NCBI RefSeq assembly: GCF_000828055.2
Contig: NZ_CP010523.2
Span: 558,001-622,000 of the forward strand
Length of the DNA stretch: 64,000 bases
Source of the DNA: Klebsiella variicola
Lineage (GTDB): Bacteria > Pseudomonadota > Gammaproteobacteria > Enterobacterales > Enterobacteriaceae
Reading direction: 5' to 3'
Part shown: one piece after another, positions 10,526-21,436 of the stretch
How the letters are laid out: each line of letters begins with the position of its first letter
Position numbering within the stretch: the stretch's first letter is position 1
Position numbers and translations under genes: made by a program
Notes under the pieces: model-generated
The model's input: the letters and a program-made list of their open reading frames with translations, nothing else
Told to the model about the DNA's origin: nothing
The model's database searches: none

Positions 10526-12449
10526 ATTCGAAACCACTTTTGCAGATCTGGGCCTGAAGGCTCCCATCCTTGAAGCGCTTAACGATCTGGGTTACGAAAA
10601 ACCATCTCCGATCCAGGCTGAGTGCATTCCGCATCTGCTGGACGGCCGCGATGTTCTGGGTATGGCCCAGACCGGTAGCGGTAAAACCGCAGCGTTCTCT
10701 TTACCGCTGCTGAACAACATTGATCCTGAGCTGAGAGCACCACAGATTCTGGTGCTGGCGCCGACCCGCGAACTGGCGGTACAGGTTGCTGAAGCAATGA
10801 CGGAATTCTCTAAACATATGCGCGGCGTAAACGTGGTTGCCCTGTACGGCGGCCAGCGTTATGACGTGCAGCTGCGCGCTCTGCGTCAGGGTCCGCAGAT
10901 CGTTGTCGGTACCCCAGGTCGTCTGCTGGACCACCTGAAGCGCGGCACGCTGGATCTCTCTAAACTGAGCGGTCTGGTACTGGACGAAGCCGATGAAATG
11001 CTGCGCATGGGCTTTATCGAAGACGTAGAAACCATTATGGCGCAGATCCCGGAAGGTCATCAGACCGCGCTGTTCTCTGCCACCATGCCGGAAGCGATTC
11101 GTCGCATTACCCGCCGCTTTATGAAAGAGCCGCAGGAAGTGCGCATTCAGTCCAGCGTCACCACGCGCCCGGACATCAGCCAGAGCTACTGGACGGCCTA
11201 CGGCATGCGTAAAAACGAAGCGCTGGTGCGCTTCCTGGAAGCGGAAGACTTTGATGCGGCGATTATCTTCGTGCGTACCAAAAACGCGACCCTGGAAGTG
11301 GCTGAAGCGCTGGAGCGTAGCGGCTATAACAGCGCCGCGCTGAACGGCGATATGAACCAGGCGCTGCGTGAGCAGACGCTGGAGCGTCTGAAAGACGGTC
11401 GTCTGGACATTCTGATCGCTACCGACGTTGCGGCCCGTGGTCTGGACGTTGAGCGTATCAGCCTGGTTGTTAACTATGACATCCCGATGGATTCCGAGTC
11501 TTACGTTCACCGTATCGGCCGTACCGGTCGTGCGGGTCGTGCTGGCCGCGCCCTGCTGTTCGTTGAGAACCGCGAGCGTCGCCTGCTGCGTAACATCGAA
11601 CGTACGATGAAACTGACGATCCCTGAAGTAGAACTGCCAAACGCAGAACTGCTGGGCAAACGTCGCCTGGAAAAATTCGCGGCTAAAGTTCAGCAGCAGC
11701 TGGAAAGCAGCGATCTGGACCAGTACCGTGCGCTGCTGGCGAAAATCCAGCCGACGGCGGAAGGCGAAGAGCTGGACGTGGAAACGCTGGCCGCCGCGCT
11801 GCTGAAAATGGCCCAGGGCGAACGTTCTCTGATCGTCCCGCCGGATGCGCCGATGCGTCCTAAGCGTGAGTTCCGCGATCGTGATGACCGTTTCGAGCGT
11901 CGTGGCGACCGTAATGACCGCGGCCCGCGTGGCGATCGTGAAGATCGTCCGAAGCGTGAGCGTCGTGATGTTGGCGAGATGGAACTGTACCGCATTGAAG
12001 TAGGCCGTGATGACGGCGTTGAAGTTCGTCATATCGTTGGCGCGATCGCTAACGAAGGCGATATCAGCAGCCGTTACATCGGTAACATCAAGCTGTTCGG
12101 TTCTCACTCCACCATCGAACTGCCGAAAGGTATGCCGGGCGAAGTACTGCAGCACTTTACTCGCACCCGCATCCTGAACAAACCGATGAACATGCAGCTG
12201 ATGGGCGATGCGCAGCCGCGCACTGAACGTCGTGGCGGCGGTGAACGTCGTGAAGGCGGTCGTGGTTTCGGCGGTGAGCGTCGTGAAGGCGGCCGTAGCT
12301 TCGGTGGCGAACGTCGTGAAGGCGGTCGTGGTGATGGTCGTCGTTTCAGCGGCGAACGTCGTGAAGGCCGTGCGCCGCGTCGTGACGATGCAGCTGCGCC
12401 GCGCCGTGATGACTCCGCTGGTCGTCGTCGTTTCGGTGGCGATGCGTAA
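10518..12449 (+). CDS. deaD: Cold-shock DEAD-box RNA helicase DeaD (CsdA)
   Basis: DeaD unwinds RNA during 50S assembly and mRNA decay at low temperature. The 643-residue product has the Q motif near 20-35, Walker A QTGSGKT (51-57), the VLDEADEM box, SAT, and the C-terminal [14 protein letters not shown] motif. A DbpA-like RNA-binding domain and an Arg/Gly-rich tail with repeated GGERREGGR units follow. I chose the ATG at 10518, giving MAEFETTF as in E. coli. The in-frame ATG at 10470 lies inside yrbN and would add 16 unrelated residues. The product is slightly longer than the E. coli protein because of extra Arg/Asp-rich linker and tail repeats. Confidence 0.97.
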   Translation: MAEFETTFADLGLKAPILEALNDLGYEKPSPIQAECIPHLLDGRDVLGMAQTGSGKTAAFSLPLLNNIDPELRAPQILVLAPTRELAVQVAEAMTEFSKHMRGVNVVALYGGQRYDVQLRALRQGPQIVVGTPGRLLDHLKRGTLDLSKLSGLVLDEADEMLRMGFIEDVETIMAQIPEGHQTALFSATMPEAIRRITRRFMKEPQEVRIQSSVTTRPDISQSYWTAYGMRKNEALVRFLEAEDFDAAIIFVRTKNATLEVAEALERSGYNSAALNGDMNQALREQTLERLKDGRLDILIATDVAARGLDVERISLVVNYDIPMDSESYVHRIGRTGRAGRAGRALLFVENRERRLLRNIERTMKLTIPEVELPNAELLGKRRLEKFAAKVQQQLESSDLDQYRALLAKIQPTAEGEELDVETLAAALLKMAQGERSLIVPPDAPMRPKREFRDRDDRFERRGDRNDRGPRGDREDRPKRERRDVGEMELYRIEVGRDDGVEVRHIVGAIANEGDISSRYIGNIKLFGSHSTIELPKGMPGEVLQHFTRTRILNKPMNMQLMGDAQPRTERRGGGERREGGRGFGGERREGGRSFGGERREGGRGDGRRFSGERREGRAPRRDDAAAPRRDDSAGRRRFGGDA

Positions 12450-12483
12450 TTAGCGCAACACGCTAGCGTAAAGTAAATAATAC

Positions 12484-12515
12484 AGCCCCGATCGCCATGA
12501 TTGGGGCTTTTTTTA
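12484..12515 (+). terminator. deaD terminator
   Basis: AGCCCCGAT and ATTGGGGCT form a 9-bp stem with one G-T pair. An unbroken run of eight T residues follows, about 35 bp after the stop. Confidence 0.92.
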
Positions 12516-12523
12516 TTCCTTTT

Positions 12524-12541
12524 GTACTCGTGTACTGGTAC
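12524..12541 (+). promoter_or_regulatory. TrpR operator-like site upstream of mtr
   Basis: GTACTCGTGTACTGGTAC matches 14 of 18 positions of the symmetric TrpR operator GTACTAGTTAACTAGTAC. It sits about 50 bp upstream of the mtr start. E. coli mtr is repressed by TrpR with tryptophan and controlled by TyrR. I did not find a clear TyrR box. Confidence 0.75.
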
Positions 12542-12592
12542 AGTGCGTCGCACCCACTGTGGGAAAGTTCTTTTGACTGGAGATTTCGGTAA

Positions 12593-13837
12593 ATGGCGAC
12601 ACTAACCACTACAACCACCCGGCCGTCCCTGTTTGGCGGCGTGGTGATTATCGGCGGCACGATTATTGGCGCGGGCATGTTCTCGCTGCCGGTGGTGATG
12701 TCCGGCGCGTGGTTCTTCTGGTCGCTGGCGGCGCTGGTTTTTACCTGGTTCTGCATGTTGCACTCCGGTCTGATGATCCTGGAAGCCAACCTCAACTACC
12801 GGATTGGCTCCAGTTTCGACACCATCACCAAAGACCTGCTCGGCAAGGGCTGGAACCTGGTGAACGGCGTGTCGATCGCCTTTGTGCTGTATATCCTGAC
12901 TTACGCCTATATTTCGGCGAGCGGTTCGATCCTGCACCATACCTTCAGTGAAATGTCGCTGAACGTACCGGCGCGCGCGGCGGGCTTCGGCTTTGCGCTT
13001 CTGGTGGCATTTATTGTCTGGATGAGCACCAAAGCGGTGAGCCGCATGACGGCTATCGTGCTCGGCGCCAAGGTCATCACCTTCTTCCTGACCTTCGGCA
13101 GCCTGCTGGGACACGTCGAACCGACGACGCTGTTTAACGTCGCGGAGAAGAATGCCTCCTATGCGCCCTACCTGCTGATGACGCTGCCGTTCTGCCTGGC
13201 CTCGTTTGGCTATCACGGTAACGTGCCGAGCCTGATGAAATATTATGGTAAGGATCCGCGCACCATTACCCGCTGTCTGATTTACGGTACGCTGCTGGCG
13301 CTGGGTCTGTACGTGGTCTGGCTGCTGGTGACGATGGGCAATATCCCGCGTCCGCAGTTTATCGATATTGCGCAGAAGGGCGGTAACATTGATGTACTGG
13401 TACAGGCCCTGAGCGGCGTACTGAATAACCGCGGCCTGGATCTGCTGCTGGTAGTGTTCTCCAACTTTGCTGTCGCGAGTTCGTTCCTCGGCGTGACGCT
13501 GGGTCTGTTCGACTATCTGGCGGATCTGTTTGGCTTTGACGATAGCGCGATGGGGCGCTTTAAAACCGCGCTGTTGACCTTTATCCCGCCGATGCTCGGT
13601 GGGCTGGTGAAACCAGATGGTTTCCTTTACGCCATCGGCTATGCCGGCCTGGCGGCGACGGTATGGGCGGCCATTGTGCCGGCGCTGCTGGCCCGCGCTT
13701 CGCGTAAACGCTTCGGCAGCCCACAGTTCCGCGTGTGGGGCGGAAAAGCGATGATTGTGCTGATCCTGCTCTTTGGTCTCGGCAACGCGGTGGTGCACTT
13801 CCTGTCGAGCTTTAATCTGCTGCCGGTTTATCAGTAA
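12593..13837 (+). CDS. mtr: Tryptophan-specific transport protein Mtr
   Basis: Mtr is a high-affinity inner-membrane tryptophan:H+ symporter of the aromatic amino acid permease family. The 414-residue product shows about 11 hydrophobic segments and the family opening [13 protein letters not shown] at about 21-33, and it aligns end to end with E. coli Mtr, finishing [10 protein letters not shown]. The start has a TGGAG Shine-Dalgarno. Its own promoter region with a TrpR-like site separates it from deaD. The paralogues TnaB and TyrP are less similar, and the deaD-mtr neighbourhood supports Mtr. Confidence 0.96.
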   Translation: MATLTTTTTRPSLFGGVVIIGGTIIGAGMFSLPVVMSGAWFFWSLAALVFTWFCMLHSGLMILEANLNYRIGSSFDTITKDLLGKGWNLVNGVSIAFVLYILTYAYISASGSILHHTFSEMSLNVPARAAGFGFALLVAFIVWMSTKAVSRMTAIVLGAKVITFFLTFGSLLGHVEPTTLFNVAEKNASYAPYLLMTLPFCLASFGYHGNVPSLMKYYGKDPRTITRCLIYGTLLALGLYVVWLLVTMGNIPRPQFIDIAQKGGNIDVLVQALSGVLNNRGLDLLLVVFSNFAVASSFLGVTLGLFDYLADLFGFDDSAMGRFKTALLTFIPPMLGGLVKPDGFLYAIGYAGLAATVWAAIVPALLARASRKRFGSPQFRVWGGKAMIVLILLFGLGNAVVHFLSSFNLLPVYQ

Positions 13838-13844
13838 GGTTAAT

Positions 13845-13870
13845 GCCCGGTGGCATAACATCCACCGGGC
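13845..13870. terminator. Palindrome between convergent mtr and yhbW
   Basis: GCCCGGTGG and CCACCGGGC form a perfect 9-bp stem with an 8-nt loop in the 44-bp gap between the two convergent genes. There is no long T run. It may be a bidirectional terminator or a REP-like unit, since its head resembles the REP sequence GCCCGGTGGC. Confidence 0.6.
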
Positions 13871-13881
13871 TGACGTTTGTG

Positions 13882-14889
13882 TTACCCCAACAGCTCCTCT
13901 TTCACCTGCATCGCCAAATCAAACGAATGCAGGCGAGCCTGATGGTCGAAGATCTGGCCGTTGACCATGATTTCATCCGCCTCGGTTTCGCGCAGAATGG
14001 ACTCTAAGCCGTGGCGGACTTTCGTTTTATCGCCGACCAGCGACATGCTTAACGCCTGCTGCACGCCATACTGCTCGGACGCTGACCACAGCTGATGCAT
14101 ATTTTCCACCGGCGGCGGCAGCTGTCCGGTTTCGCCGCGCCGCAGCTTAACGAACGCCTGCTGCATAGAGGTAAAGAGGAACTCCGCATCGCGGTTGCTG
14201 TCGGCGGCGATAATATTGATACACACCATCGCGTACGGTTTTTCCAGCCGCGCCGAAGGTTTGAAATTGCTGCGATACAGATGCAGCGCCTGGAACAGCA
14301 TATCCGGCGCGAAATGCGAGGCGAAAGCAAACGGCAGGCCGAGCTGCGCCGCCAGCTGGGCGCTGTACAGGCTTGAGCCCAGCAGCCACACCGGAATTCG
14401 TTCGCCATAGCCGGGAACCGGACGCACGTGCGGGTTCGGATCGCGGGCGTCAAACCAGTCCACCAGTTCCGCCACGTCGCGCGGGAAGTTATCGACATCG
14501 CCGCTCATATGGCGGCGCAGGGCGCGCATGGTCGGCTGATCGCTGCCTGGCGCGCGGCCAAGGCCGAGATCGATACGCCCGGGATAAAGGGTATTCAGGG
14601 TGCCGAACTGCTCGGCGATCACCAGCGGTGAGTGGTTGGGCAGCATCACCCCGCCGGAACCGAGATGCAGAGTGGTGGTATTGGCGGCGAGATAGCCTAT
14701 CAGCACTGAGGTCGCCGCGCTGGCAATGCCGACCATATTATGGTGCTCCGCCAGCCAGTAGCGGTGATAGCCGCGCGATTCGGCCAGCCTGGCGAGATCC
14801 AGAGAGTGGGTAAAGGCTTCTTTGGCAGAAGATCCTTGCGGGATCGGCGCCAGGTCGAGCACCGAGAACGGAACAGATTTGTCAGTCAT
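13882..14889 (-). CDS. yhbW: Luciferase-like monooxygenase YhbW
   Basis: The 335-residue product is a bacterial luciferase-family (LLM, TIM-barrel) flavin-dependent oxidoreductase. Landmarks are the N-terminal [11 protein letters not shown], the YWLAEHHNM motif near residues 42-51, [13 protein letters not shown] and [14 protein letters not shown]. Family members use FMNH2 or F420. The substrate of YhbW is unknown. Length and sequence match the E. coli homologue, which occupies the same place next to mtr. Confidence 0.93.
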   Translation of the reverse strand: MTDKSVPFSVLDLAPIPQGSSAKEAFTHSLDLARLAESRGYHRYWLAEHHNMVGIASAATSVLIGYLAANTTTLHLGSGGVMLPNHSPLVIAEQFGTLNTLYPGRIDLGLGRAPGSDQPTMRALRRHMSGDVDNFPRDVAELVDWFDARDPNPHVRPVPGYGERIPVWLLGSSLYSAQLAAQLGLPFAFASHFAPDMLFQALHLYRSNFKPSARLEKPYAMVCINIIAADSNRDAEFLFTSMQQAFVKLRRGETGQLPPPVENMHQLWSASEQYGVQQALSMSLVGDKTKVRHGLESILRETEADEIMVNGQIFDHQARLHSFDLAMQVKEELLG

Positions 14890-15032
14890 AAAGGCTCACT
14901 TTGCTACAGCATCGTCATCAGATTGAAGGTCTTCTTCCAGCCTGGCGCATCCTGGACGCGCCAGCCAGAAAAGCTGCATCTTTAATAATGCATTAAAATC
15001 TGAGCACTGTTGTTAACAAAGTGAGCGGTTTA

Positions 15033-15911
15033 TCAGGCTTGCAGCACCAGACCGGGCAGCCGTTTCCAGTAGCCGTTGCAATCACTATTGCTGGTAAGAT
15101 CCAGTGGCGCAGCACCGTTTTCGTTGGCGCGGAAGGCCTCTAGCATAGCGAAGGTTTCGTTGCCCATCGGCGACAGGCGCACCATATCCACCAGGCCGTG
15201 CATCGAGGTTAACTCGTTGCCAAGGTTATAGACGTAGCCGCTCATCGTCTGGATACCGTTGAGCACGAACACCTGCTGGTTCTCCTGCGACAGCATGCTG
15301 CGTCCGGTCGGGTACTTGATGCAGCAGGTTTCGCATTCGTCCTTTGGCCGGTCTTCCGAGCGGGCGGTAAAGCAGCGCGCGGAATAGGCCAGCGGCAGAT
15401 GGCCGTAGCTCAGCACTTCCACTTCAAACTGGTTGCGAATACCCAGCTCTTCGCACTGGGTCAGTAAATTTGCCAGCCAGTCGCGGGAAAGCTCTACCGG
15501 CATGCACCAACGCATCATGCCTTGTTTGAGCAGCAGGCGCAGAGTGACGGCGTTATAGCAGTTCAGCGCATGCCCGGCAACGAACGGCAGCTTGCGTTCG
15601 GCGCAGAGGTTCACCACGCCAAGGTCGCTGGCCTCAATCAGGAACTCGCCGTTAGCGACATAGCGCTTCAGTTCGCCCAGTTCGGAAGAGGCCTGCACCA
15701 GCGCGAGGGTAGACAGCACCACCTGTTTGCCGCTACCGGCCAGCGCTTTTGCCATCTCGATCCAGTCGCCAACTTTGGTGGCGCGGCGTTTGCTGCACAC
15801 GGCTTCGCCGAGATAAATGGTGTCGGCGCTGCTGTTTGCCGCCTGCTGGTAAAAATCTTCCAGCGTCTCTTTTGGCCAGTAGTACAGCACCGGCCCTAAT
15901 GAATATTTCAT
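15033..15911 (-). CDS. ubiV: O2-independent ubiquinone hydroxylation protein UbiV
   Basis: With UbiU, this [4Fe-4S] U32-family protein hydroxylates the quinone ring in anaerobic, prephenate-dependent ubiquinone synthesis. The 292-residue product contains Cys39 (GEAVCSKRR) and the cluster-binding ECETCCIKYP segment. I place the start at 15911 (MKYSLGP), which matches the family N terminus. A further upstream ATG would add five residues and overlap ubiU. It lies 5 bp downstream of ubiU and is co-transcribed with it. Confidence 0.95.
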   Translation of the reverse strand: MKYSLGPVLYYWPKETLEDFYQQAANSSADTIYLGEAVCSKRRATKVGDWIEMAKALAGSGKQVVLSTLALVQASSELGELKRYVANGEFLIEASDLGVVNLCAERKLPFVAGHALNCYNAVTLRLLLKQGMMRWCMPVELSRDWLANLLTQCEELGIRNQFEVEVLSYGHLPLAYSARCFTARSEDRPKDECETCCIKYPTGRSMLSQENQQVFVLNGIQTMSGYVYNLGNELTSMHGLVDMVRLSPMGNETFAMLEAFRANENGAAPLDLTSNSDCNGYWKRLPGLVLQA

Positions 15912-15916
15912 GTTTC

Positions 15917-16912
15917 TCACTGCCATTTACGGTGATAGGCGCCAAGGGTGGTTTGCGTCCCTTCGGACATCGAACCAAGGGTTTCCATCCAGGCGGATTG
16001 CGGCACAAAATTCTGCGGATCGGCTTTGCAGCGGTCGATCGCCTGGCGCCAGACTTTCGCCACCTGGGTGACGTACGCCGGGCTGCGCTGACGGCCTTCG
16101 ATTTTCACCGAGGCGATATTGGCGGCCATCAGCTCCGGCAACAGCTCCAGGGTGTTTAGGCTGGTGGGTTCTTCCAGTGCGTGATAGCGCTCGCCATCGA
16201 CCAGATAGCGGCCTTTGCACAGCGTCGGATAGCCTGCGTTTTCGCCATCCTGATAGCGGTCGATCAGCACCTCATTAAGGCGAGATTCCAGCCCCTGCGG
16301 CGTTTGCTGCCAACGCACGAAGCGGGCAGGTGAACAGGCGCCGACGGTATTCGGCGATTCGCCGGTCAGGTAGGAAGAGAGATAGCAGCGGCCTTCCGCC
16401 ATGATGCACAGGCTACCGAAGGCGAAGACTTCCAGCGGCACCGGCGTGGCACGGGCCAACTGCTTCACCTGGTGAATAGATAACACTCGTGGTAGTACGA
16501 CGCGTGCCACGTCAAAGTTGCGATGATAGAAGCGAATGGCCTCTTCATTGGTGGCGGAAGCCTGCACCGAAACGTGACGCTCAATGTGTGGATAACGCTC
16601 CGCGGCATACTCCAGCATGGCGATATCGGCCAGGATCAGCGCATCGGCGCCCAGCTGGGCGGCCATGTCCACCGCGCGCTGCCAGCGGGCGTAGCCGTCG
16701 GGATGGGCGAAGGTGTTGATCGCAATATGTAGCTTACGACGGTGCTGATGCACAAAGCTGACGGCTTCCTGCAGTTTCTTTTCGGTGAAATTAAGGCCGG
16801 CAAAGTGGCGGGCGTTGGTGTCATCTTTCAGCCCGATATAGACGGCATCGGCGCCGTTTTCGATGGCCGCCTTAAGCGCCGGAAGGTTACCGGCTGGGCA
16901 GAGCAGCTCCAT
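15917..16912 (-). CDS. ubiU: O2-independent ubiquinone hydroxylation protein UbiU
   Basis: This is the partner of UbiV in the oxygen-independent pathway and carries a [4Fe-4S] cluster. The 331-residue, U32-peptidase-type product opens MELLCPAGNLPALKAAIENG and has the conserved GRCYLSSYLTG-GACSP cysteines and a later GYPTLCKGRY cysteine. It is first in the ubiUV operon and is divergent from ubiT, so both units can be controlled from the 16913-17133 gap. Weak FNR half-site-like TTGAT sequences occur there, but no convincing full site. Confidence 0.95.
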   Translation of the reverse strand: MELLCPAGNLPALKAAIENGADAVYIGLKDDTNARHFAGLNFTEKKLQEAVSFVHQHRRKLHIAINTFAHPDGYARWQRAVDMAAQLGADALILADIAMLEYAAERYPHIERHVSVQASATNEEAIRFYHRNFDVARVVLPRVLSIHQVKQLARATPVPLEVFAFGSLCIMAEGRCYLSSYLTGESPNTVGACSPARFVRWQQTPQGLESRLNEVLIDRYQDGENAGYPTLCKGRYLVDGERYHALEEPTSLNTLELLPELMAANIASVKIEGRQRSPAYVTQVAKVWRQAIDRCKADPQNFVPQSAWMETLGSMSEGTQTTLGAYHRKWQ

Positions 16913-17133
16913 AATTTTTCCTGAAAAATGCGGCCCGTCAGGGACGCTGAATGGTTAACGAGCAGGGATTTTAGTTAACCTTCTGGTGACAATTTTTGAT
17001 TTGAGGCAGTTAAAAGTGTATTGGTGGCGCCAATAACTGGCGGCCGTCATCGCGTTTTTGTTGATTTACGCCGCTATGTTGTTTATGTGATATGGCACAA
17101 TAGCGGAACAATTGCATTCATGGAGTAAAGCTT

Positions 17134-17658
17134 GTGTTGGATAAACTGCGTTCCCGGCTGGTCCACTTTGGCCCGTCTTTACTGAGCGTGCCGGTTAAGC
17201 TGGCGCCTTTTGCCCTCAAGCGCCAGGTGCTGGAGCAGGTGCTAAGCTGGCAGTTCCGTCAGGCGCTGGCAGAGGGAGAACTGGCGTTTCTCGAGGGGCG
17301 CTGGTTAAGTATTCATGTGCGTGACATCGGTCTGCTGTGGTATACCTCGGTAGTCGATGGTCGCCTGGTGGTCAGCCAGCAGGCCGACGCCGACGTCAGC
17401 TTCAGCGCCGACGCCAGCGATCTGTTAATGATTGCCGCGCGCAAGCAGGATCCGGATACGCTATTCTTCCAGCGTCGTCTGGTGATTGAAGGCGATACGG
17501 AGCTGGGGCTGTACGTAAAAAATTTGATGGACGCCATTGAGCTCGAGCAGATGCCAAAAGCGCTGCGCGTGATGTTGCTGCAACTGGCGGATTTTGTCGA
17601 AGCTGGACTGAAGAGCCCGCAGAAACCTGAACAGACATCGGTAGGTGAGGCATGCTGA
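17134..17658 (+). CDS. ubiT: Ubiquinone accessory lipid carrier UbiT
   Basis: UbiT is an SCP2-domain protein that binds ubiquinone intermediates and is needed for the anaerobic route served by UbiUV. The 174-residue product matches E. coli YhbT, with the SCP2 core around HVRDIGLLW, VSFSADASDLL and FFQRRLVIEGDTELGLYVKNL. The start is GTG (17134) after GGAGTAAAG. The reading frame overlaps yhbS by 7 nt. Confidence 0.95.
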   Translation: MLDKLRSRLVHFGPSLLSVPVKLAPFALKRQVLEQVLSWQFRQALAEGELAFLEGRWLSIHVRDIGLLWYTSVVDGRLVVSQQADADVSFSADASDLLMIAARKQDPDTLFFQRRLVIEGDTELGLYVKNLMDAIELEQMPKALRVMLLQLADFVEAGLKSPQKPEQTSVGEAC

Positions 17659-18155
17659 TTCGAGTGGAGATTGGGATTGATGCACCGGGAATCGACGCGC
17701 TGCTGCGTCGTACCTTCGGCCGCGATGCCGAAGCGCAGCTGGTGCACGATCTGCGTGAAGATGGACTGATCACGCTGGGGGTGGTGGCAACGGATGATGA
17801 AGGCCAGGTGATCGGCTACGTTGCCTTCAGCCCGGTTGCAGTGGAAGGTGAAGAGCTGCAGTGGGTCGGTCTGGCGCCGTTGGCGGTGGATGAACACTAT
17901 CGTGGACAGGGCATTGGCCGGCAACTGGTCTATGAAGGGCTGGATTCGCTGAATGAGTTCGGCTATGCCGCGGTGGTGACGCTGGGCGACCCGGATTTAT
18001 ACCGTCGCTTCGGCTTTGAGCCGGCCGCGCGCTTCGATCTCCGCTGCCGCTGGCCGGACAGCGCGGAGGCGTTCCAGGTTCACCGTCTGGCGGATGACGC
18101 TCTCGAAGGCGTCCACGGCCAGGTAGAATACAGCGACCATTTTAATCGCCTTTGA
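17652..18155 (+). CDS. yhbS: GNAT-family N-acetyltransferase YhbS
   Basis: The 167-residue product has the GNAT fold, with the acetyl-CoA-binding motif [15 protein letters not shown] near residues 77-91 and a following [18 protein letters not shown] motif. The substrate is unassigned. It overlaps the 3' end of ubiT and is probably co-translated with it. Its own 3' end overlaps the 3' end of yhbQ on the other strand by 14 nt. Confidence 0.93.
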   Translation: MLIRVEIGIDAPGIDALLRRTFGRDAEAQLVHDLREDGLITLGVVATDDEGQVIGYVAFSPVAVEGEELQWVGLAPLAVDEHYRGQGIGRQLVYEGLDSLNEFGYAAVVTLGDPDLYRRFGFEPAARFDLRCRWPDSAEAFQVHRLADDALEGVHGQVEYSDHFNRL

Positions 18156-18432
18156 GCCTCGCCAGCAGGGTATCGAAGGCATCCTCTCCGGCAACGAGGC
18201 GCTCTTTTTCGCGCTTCGTTAGCTGCTTAACGCGGTATTCCAGTCGCAACGCAAGTGAGTGTTCACCAACCTCGTGGCTAAAGGCCAGCAGCAGGTCGCC
18301 TTTACCGCGCAACGCCTTCGCGCCTTTTCCCGCCTGATGCTGGCGAAAGCGGCGCGGCACATCGGTGGTGATGCCGGTATAAAGGCGATTGTCCGCGGTT
18401 CGAATGAGATACAGAAACCAGCACACGGTCAC
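18142..18432 (-). CDS. yhbQ: GIY-YIG domain protein YhbQ
   Basis: This is a small single-domain GIY-YIG nuclease-superfamily protein. The motif [18 protein letters not shown] carries the Tyr residues of the family, followed by [19 protein letters not shown]. The start is uncertain. I use GTG at 18432 (96 residues) because it best matches the ~100-residue family. GTG at 18426 and ATG at 18462 are alternatives, and none has a strong Shine-Dalgarno. E. coli YhbQ has been linked to DNA nicking, but the role is not settled. Confidence 0.85.
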   Translation of the reverse strand: MTVCWFLYLIRTADNRLYTGITTDVPRRFRQHQAGKGAKALRGKGDLLLAFSHEVGEHSLALRLEYRVKQLTKREKERLVAGEDAFDTLLARLKGD

Positions 18433-18469
18433 AAAGTCACTATGGTAAGGTGTGTGCACCATAGCATAA

Positions 18470-19423
<954 letters not shown>

Positions 19424-19551
19424 GCTTCCTCCGCTATCTGGATGGTCAATGAGGTAATTCCATGATGATGGTGGATACTTACCTTGTAAGGTATTAAGCC
19501 TGGAACATGAGCCCGAAAGTGCAAGGCGGAGAATTCTGTAAAGGAGAATCA

Positions 19552-20199
19552 ATGAGTCAGGTATTATTAACCGGTGCGACCGGGTTAGTTGGCGGTCACT
19601 TACTCCGGCTGCTGCAGAATGAGCCGAGCATCAGCACCATCGCCGCGCCGACGCGTCGCCCTCTGGCGCCGGCGGAAGGTGTCTTTAATCCCCACGATCC
19701 CCAGCTGACCGATGCCCTGGCGCAGGTAGTCGACCCGGTCGATATCGTCTTCTGTTGCCTGGGGACGACGCGTCGGGAAGCGGGAAGCAAAGAGGCCTTT
19801 GTCCATGCTGACTACACGCTGGTGGTTGATACCGCGCTGACCGGCAAACGACTTGGTGCGCAACATATGCTGGTGGTTAGCGCGATGGGCGCCAATGCCC
19901 ACTCGCCGTTTTTCTACAATCGGGTGAAGGGGGAAATGGAGGCGGCGTTGATTGAACAGGCCTGGCCGCGGCTGACCATCGCCCGGCCGTCGATGCTGTC
20001 AGGCGAGCGGGAAAAAAAACGGGCCAATGAGACTTTCCTCGAACCGCTGTTCCGGCTGCTGCCAGGAAACTGGAAAGCGATTCCGGCCCGTGACGTGGCG
20101 ATTGCCCTGCTGGCGGAGGCGCTGTCGCCCTCCCAGGAAGGCGTGCAAATTCTGACGTCATCCCAGCTGCGGGAGCGCGCCGCGCAGCAGGCTGAATAG
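19552..20199 (+). CDS. yraR: NAD(P)-binding protein YraR
   Basis: The 215-residue product is an atypical short-chain dehydrogenase/NAD(P)-binding protein with the Rossmann motif [14 protein letters not shown] at the N terminus and [17 protein letters not shown] downstream. I use the ATG at 19552, preceded by AAGGAGAATCA. An upstream ATG at 19507 is ignored. Function is unknown. It is 75 bp upstream of yraQ, and the two may be co-transcribed. Confidence 0.92.
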   Translation: MSQVLLTGATGLVGGHLLRLLQNEPSISTIAAPTRRPLAPAEGVFNPHDPQLTDALAQVVDPVDIVFCCLGTTRREAGSKEAFVHADYTLVVDTALTGKRLGAQHMLVVSAMGANAHSPFFYNRVKGEMEAALIEQAWPRLTIARPSMLSGEREKKRANETFLEPLFRLLPGNWKAIPARDVAIALLAEALSPSQEGVQILTSSQLRERAAQQAE

Positions 20200-20274
20200 C
20201 GTTTTGCAAACGCAAATATCCGGCGTACTATTCACGGCTTCAATTCATATCCACATTTCTTGCTGGGGAATGCT

Positions 20275-21315
20275 ATGACTGGTCAGTCTTCATCTCAGGC
20301 GGCGTCACCGTTTCAATGGTGGAAACCCGCGCTTTTCTTTCTCGTCGTGATTGTCGGCCTGTGGTTCGTCAAATGGCAGCCCTATTACGGGAAAGCCTTC
20401 ACCGCCGCGGAAACCCACAGTATCGGTAAATCCATTCTCGCCCAGGCCGACGCCAATCCGCTGAAAGCCGCGTGGGACTATGCGATGGTTTACTTCCTCG
20501 CCGTCTGGAAAGCGGCAGTGCTCGGCGTGCTGCTCGGGTCTCTGATTCAGGTGCTCATCCCGCGCGATTGGCTGCTGCGCACCCTGGGACAATCGCGTTT
20601 TCAGGGCACGCTGCTGGGGGCGATTTTTTCACTGCCTGGCATGATGTGCACCTGCTGCGCCGCGCCGGTCGCGGCCGGCATGCGTAAACAACAGGTGTCG
20701 ATGGGCGGGGCGCTGGCGTTCTGGATGGGTAACCCGCTGCTCAACCCGGCGACACTGGTGTTTATGGGCTTTGTCCTGGGCTGGCAGTTTGCGCTGGTTC
20801 GCCTGGTCGCTGGCCTGGCGACGGTGCTGATTGTTGCGACCCTGGTGCAGAAATGGGTGAAAGAGGCGGCGACGCAGCCGGTAGCGGTGCCTGCTGCACC
20901 GTCTGAAGCGGCCAGAGACAGCTTCTTTAGCCGCTGGCTGCGGGCGCTGTGGACCCTGTTCTGGAACACGATCCCGGTTTATATCCTCGCGGTACTGGTG
21001 CTGGGAGCGGCGCGGGTCTGGCTGTTCCCGCACGCCGATGGCGCGGTGGATAACACGTTGTTCTGGGTCATCGCGATGGCGATCGCCGGCTGCCTGTTTG
21101 TGATCCCTACCGCGGCGGAAATTCCGATTGTGCAGACGATGATGCTGGCTGGCATGGGGACAGCGCCCGCGCTGGCGCTGCTCATCACTCTGCCGGCGGT
21201 GAGCGTGCCGTCGCTGATTATGCTGCGCAAAGCCTTCCCCGCCAAAGCGCTGTGGCTGACGGGCGGACTGGTGGCGCTGTGCGGGGCGATTGTCGGTGCG
21301 CTGGCGCTGGTGTAG
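20275..21315 (+). CDS. yraQ: Permease-family inner-membrane protein YraQ
   Basis: The 346-residue product belongs to the DUF318/ArsP-type permease family, with about eight predicted membrane segments and the signature MCTCCAAP (124-131) followed by FWMGNPLLNPATLVF. The Cys-rich motif recalls metal(loid) or selenium/arsenic exporters in this family, but the YraQ substrate is not established. The start at 20275 follows a GGGGAA Shine-Dalgarno and matches the E. coli N terminus MTGQSSSQAA. Confidence 0.92.
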   Translation: MTGQSSSQAASPFQWWKPALFFLVVIVGLWFVKWQPYYGKAFTAAETHSIGKSILAQADANPLKAAWDYAMVYFLAVWKAAVLGVLLGSLIQVLIPRDWLLRTLGQSRFQGTLLGAIFSLPGMMCTCCAAPVAAGMRKQQVSMGGALAFWMGNPLLNPATLVFMGFVLGWQFALVRLVAGLATVLIVATLVQKWVKEAATQPVAVPAAPSEAARDSFFSRWLRALWTLFWNTIPVYILAVLVLGAARVWLFPHADGAVDNTLFWVIAMAIAGCLFVIPTAAEIPIVQTMMLAGMGTAPALALLITLPAVSVPSLIMLRKAFPAKALWLTGGLVALCGAIVGALALV

Positions 21316-21348
21316 TTTGCCGTAAACGTATGGATAGCCGGATTGGCT

Positions 21349-21426
21349 GCCGGGCGGCGGCTACGCCTTACCCGGCACACAACGGACAGGGGACGGTAGC
21401 CCGGCTAAGCGCAGCGCCAGCCGGGA
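21349..21426. repeat. BIME: two REP units in inverted orientation
   Basis: A REP unit (21349-21376, GCCGGGCGG to CCCGGC) is followed by a second, oppositely oriented unit (21399-21426, GCCCGGCTAAGC to GCCGGGAG). Together they fill the gap between the convergent genes yraQ and dolP. BIMEs of this type serve as bidirectional mRNA 3'-end structures and as gyrase/IHF sites in enterobacteria. Confidence 0.85.
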
Positions 21427-21436
21427 GACTGCAGGT

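Noticed and set aside
16913-17133. FNR site between ubiU and ubiT
   Set aside because: TTGAT half-sites occur (for example 16996-17000), but the second half does not match ATCAA at the right spacing, so no site is annotated although FNR control is plausible.
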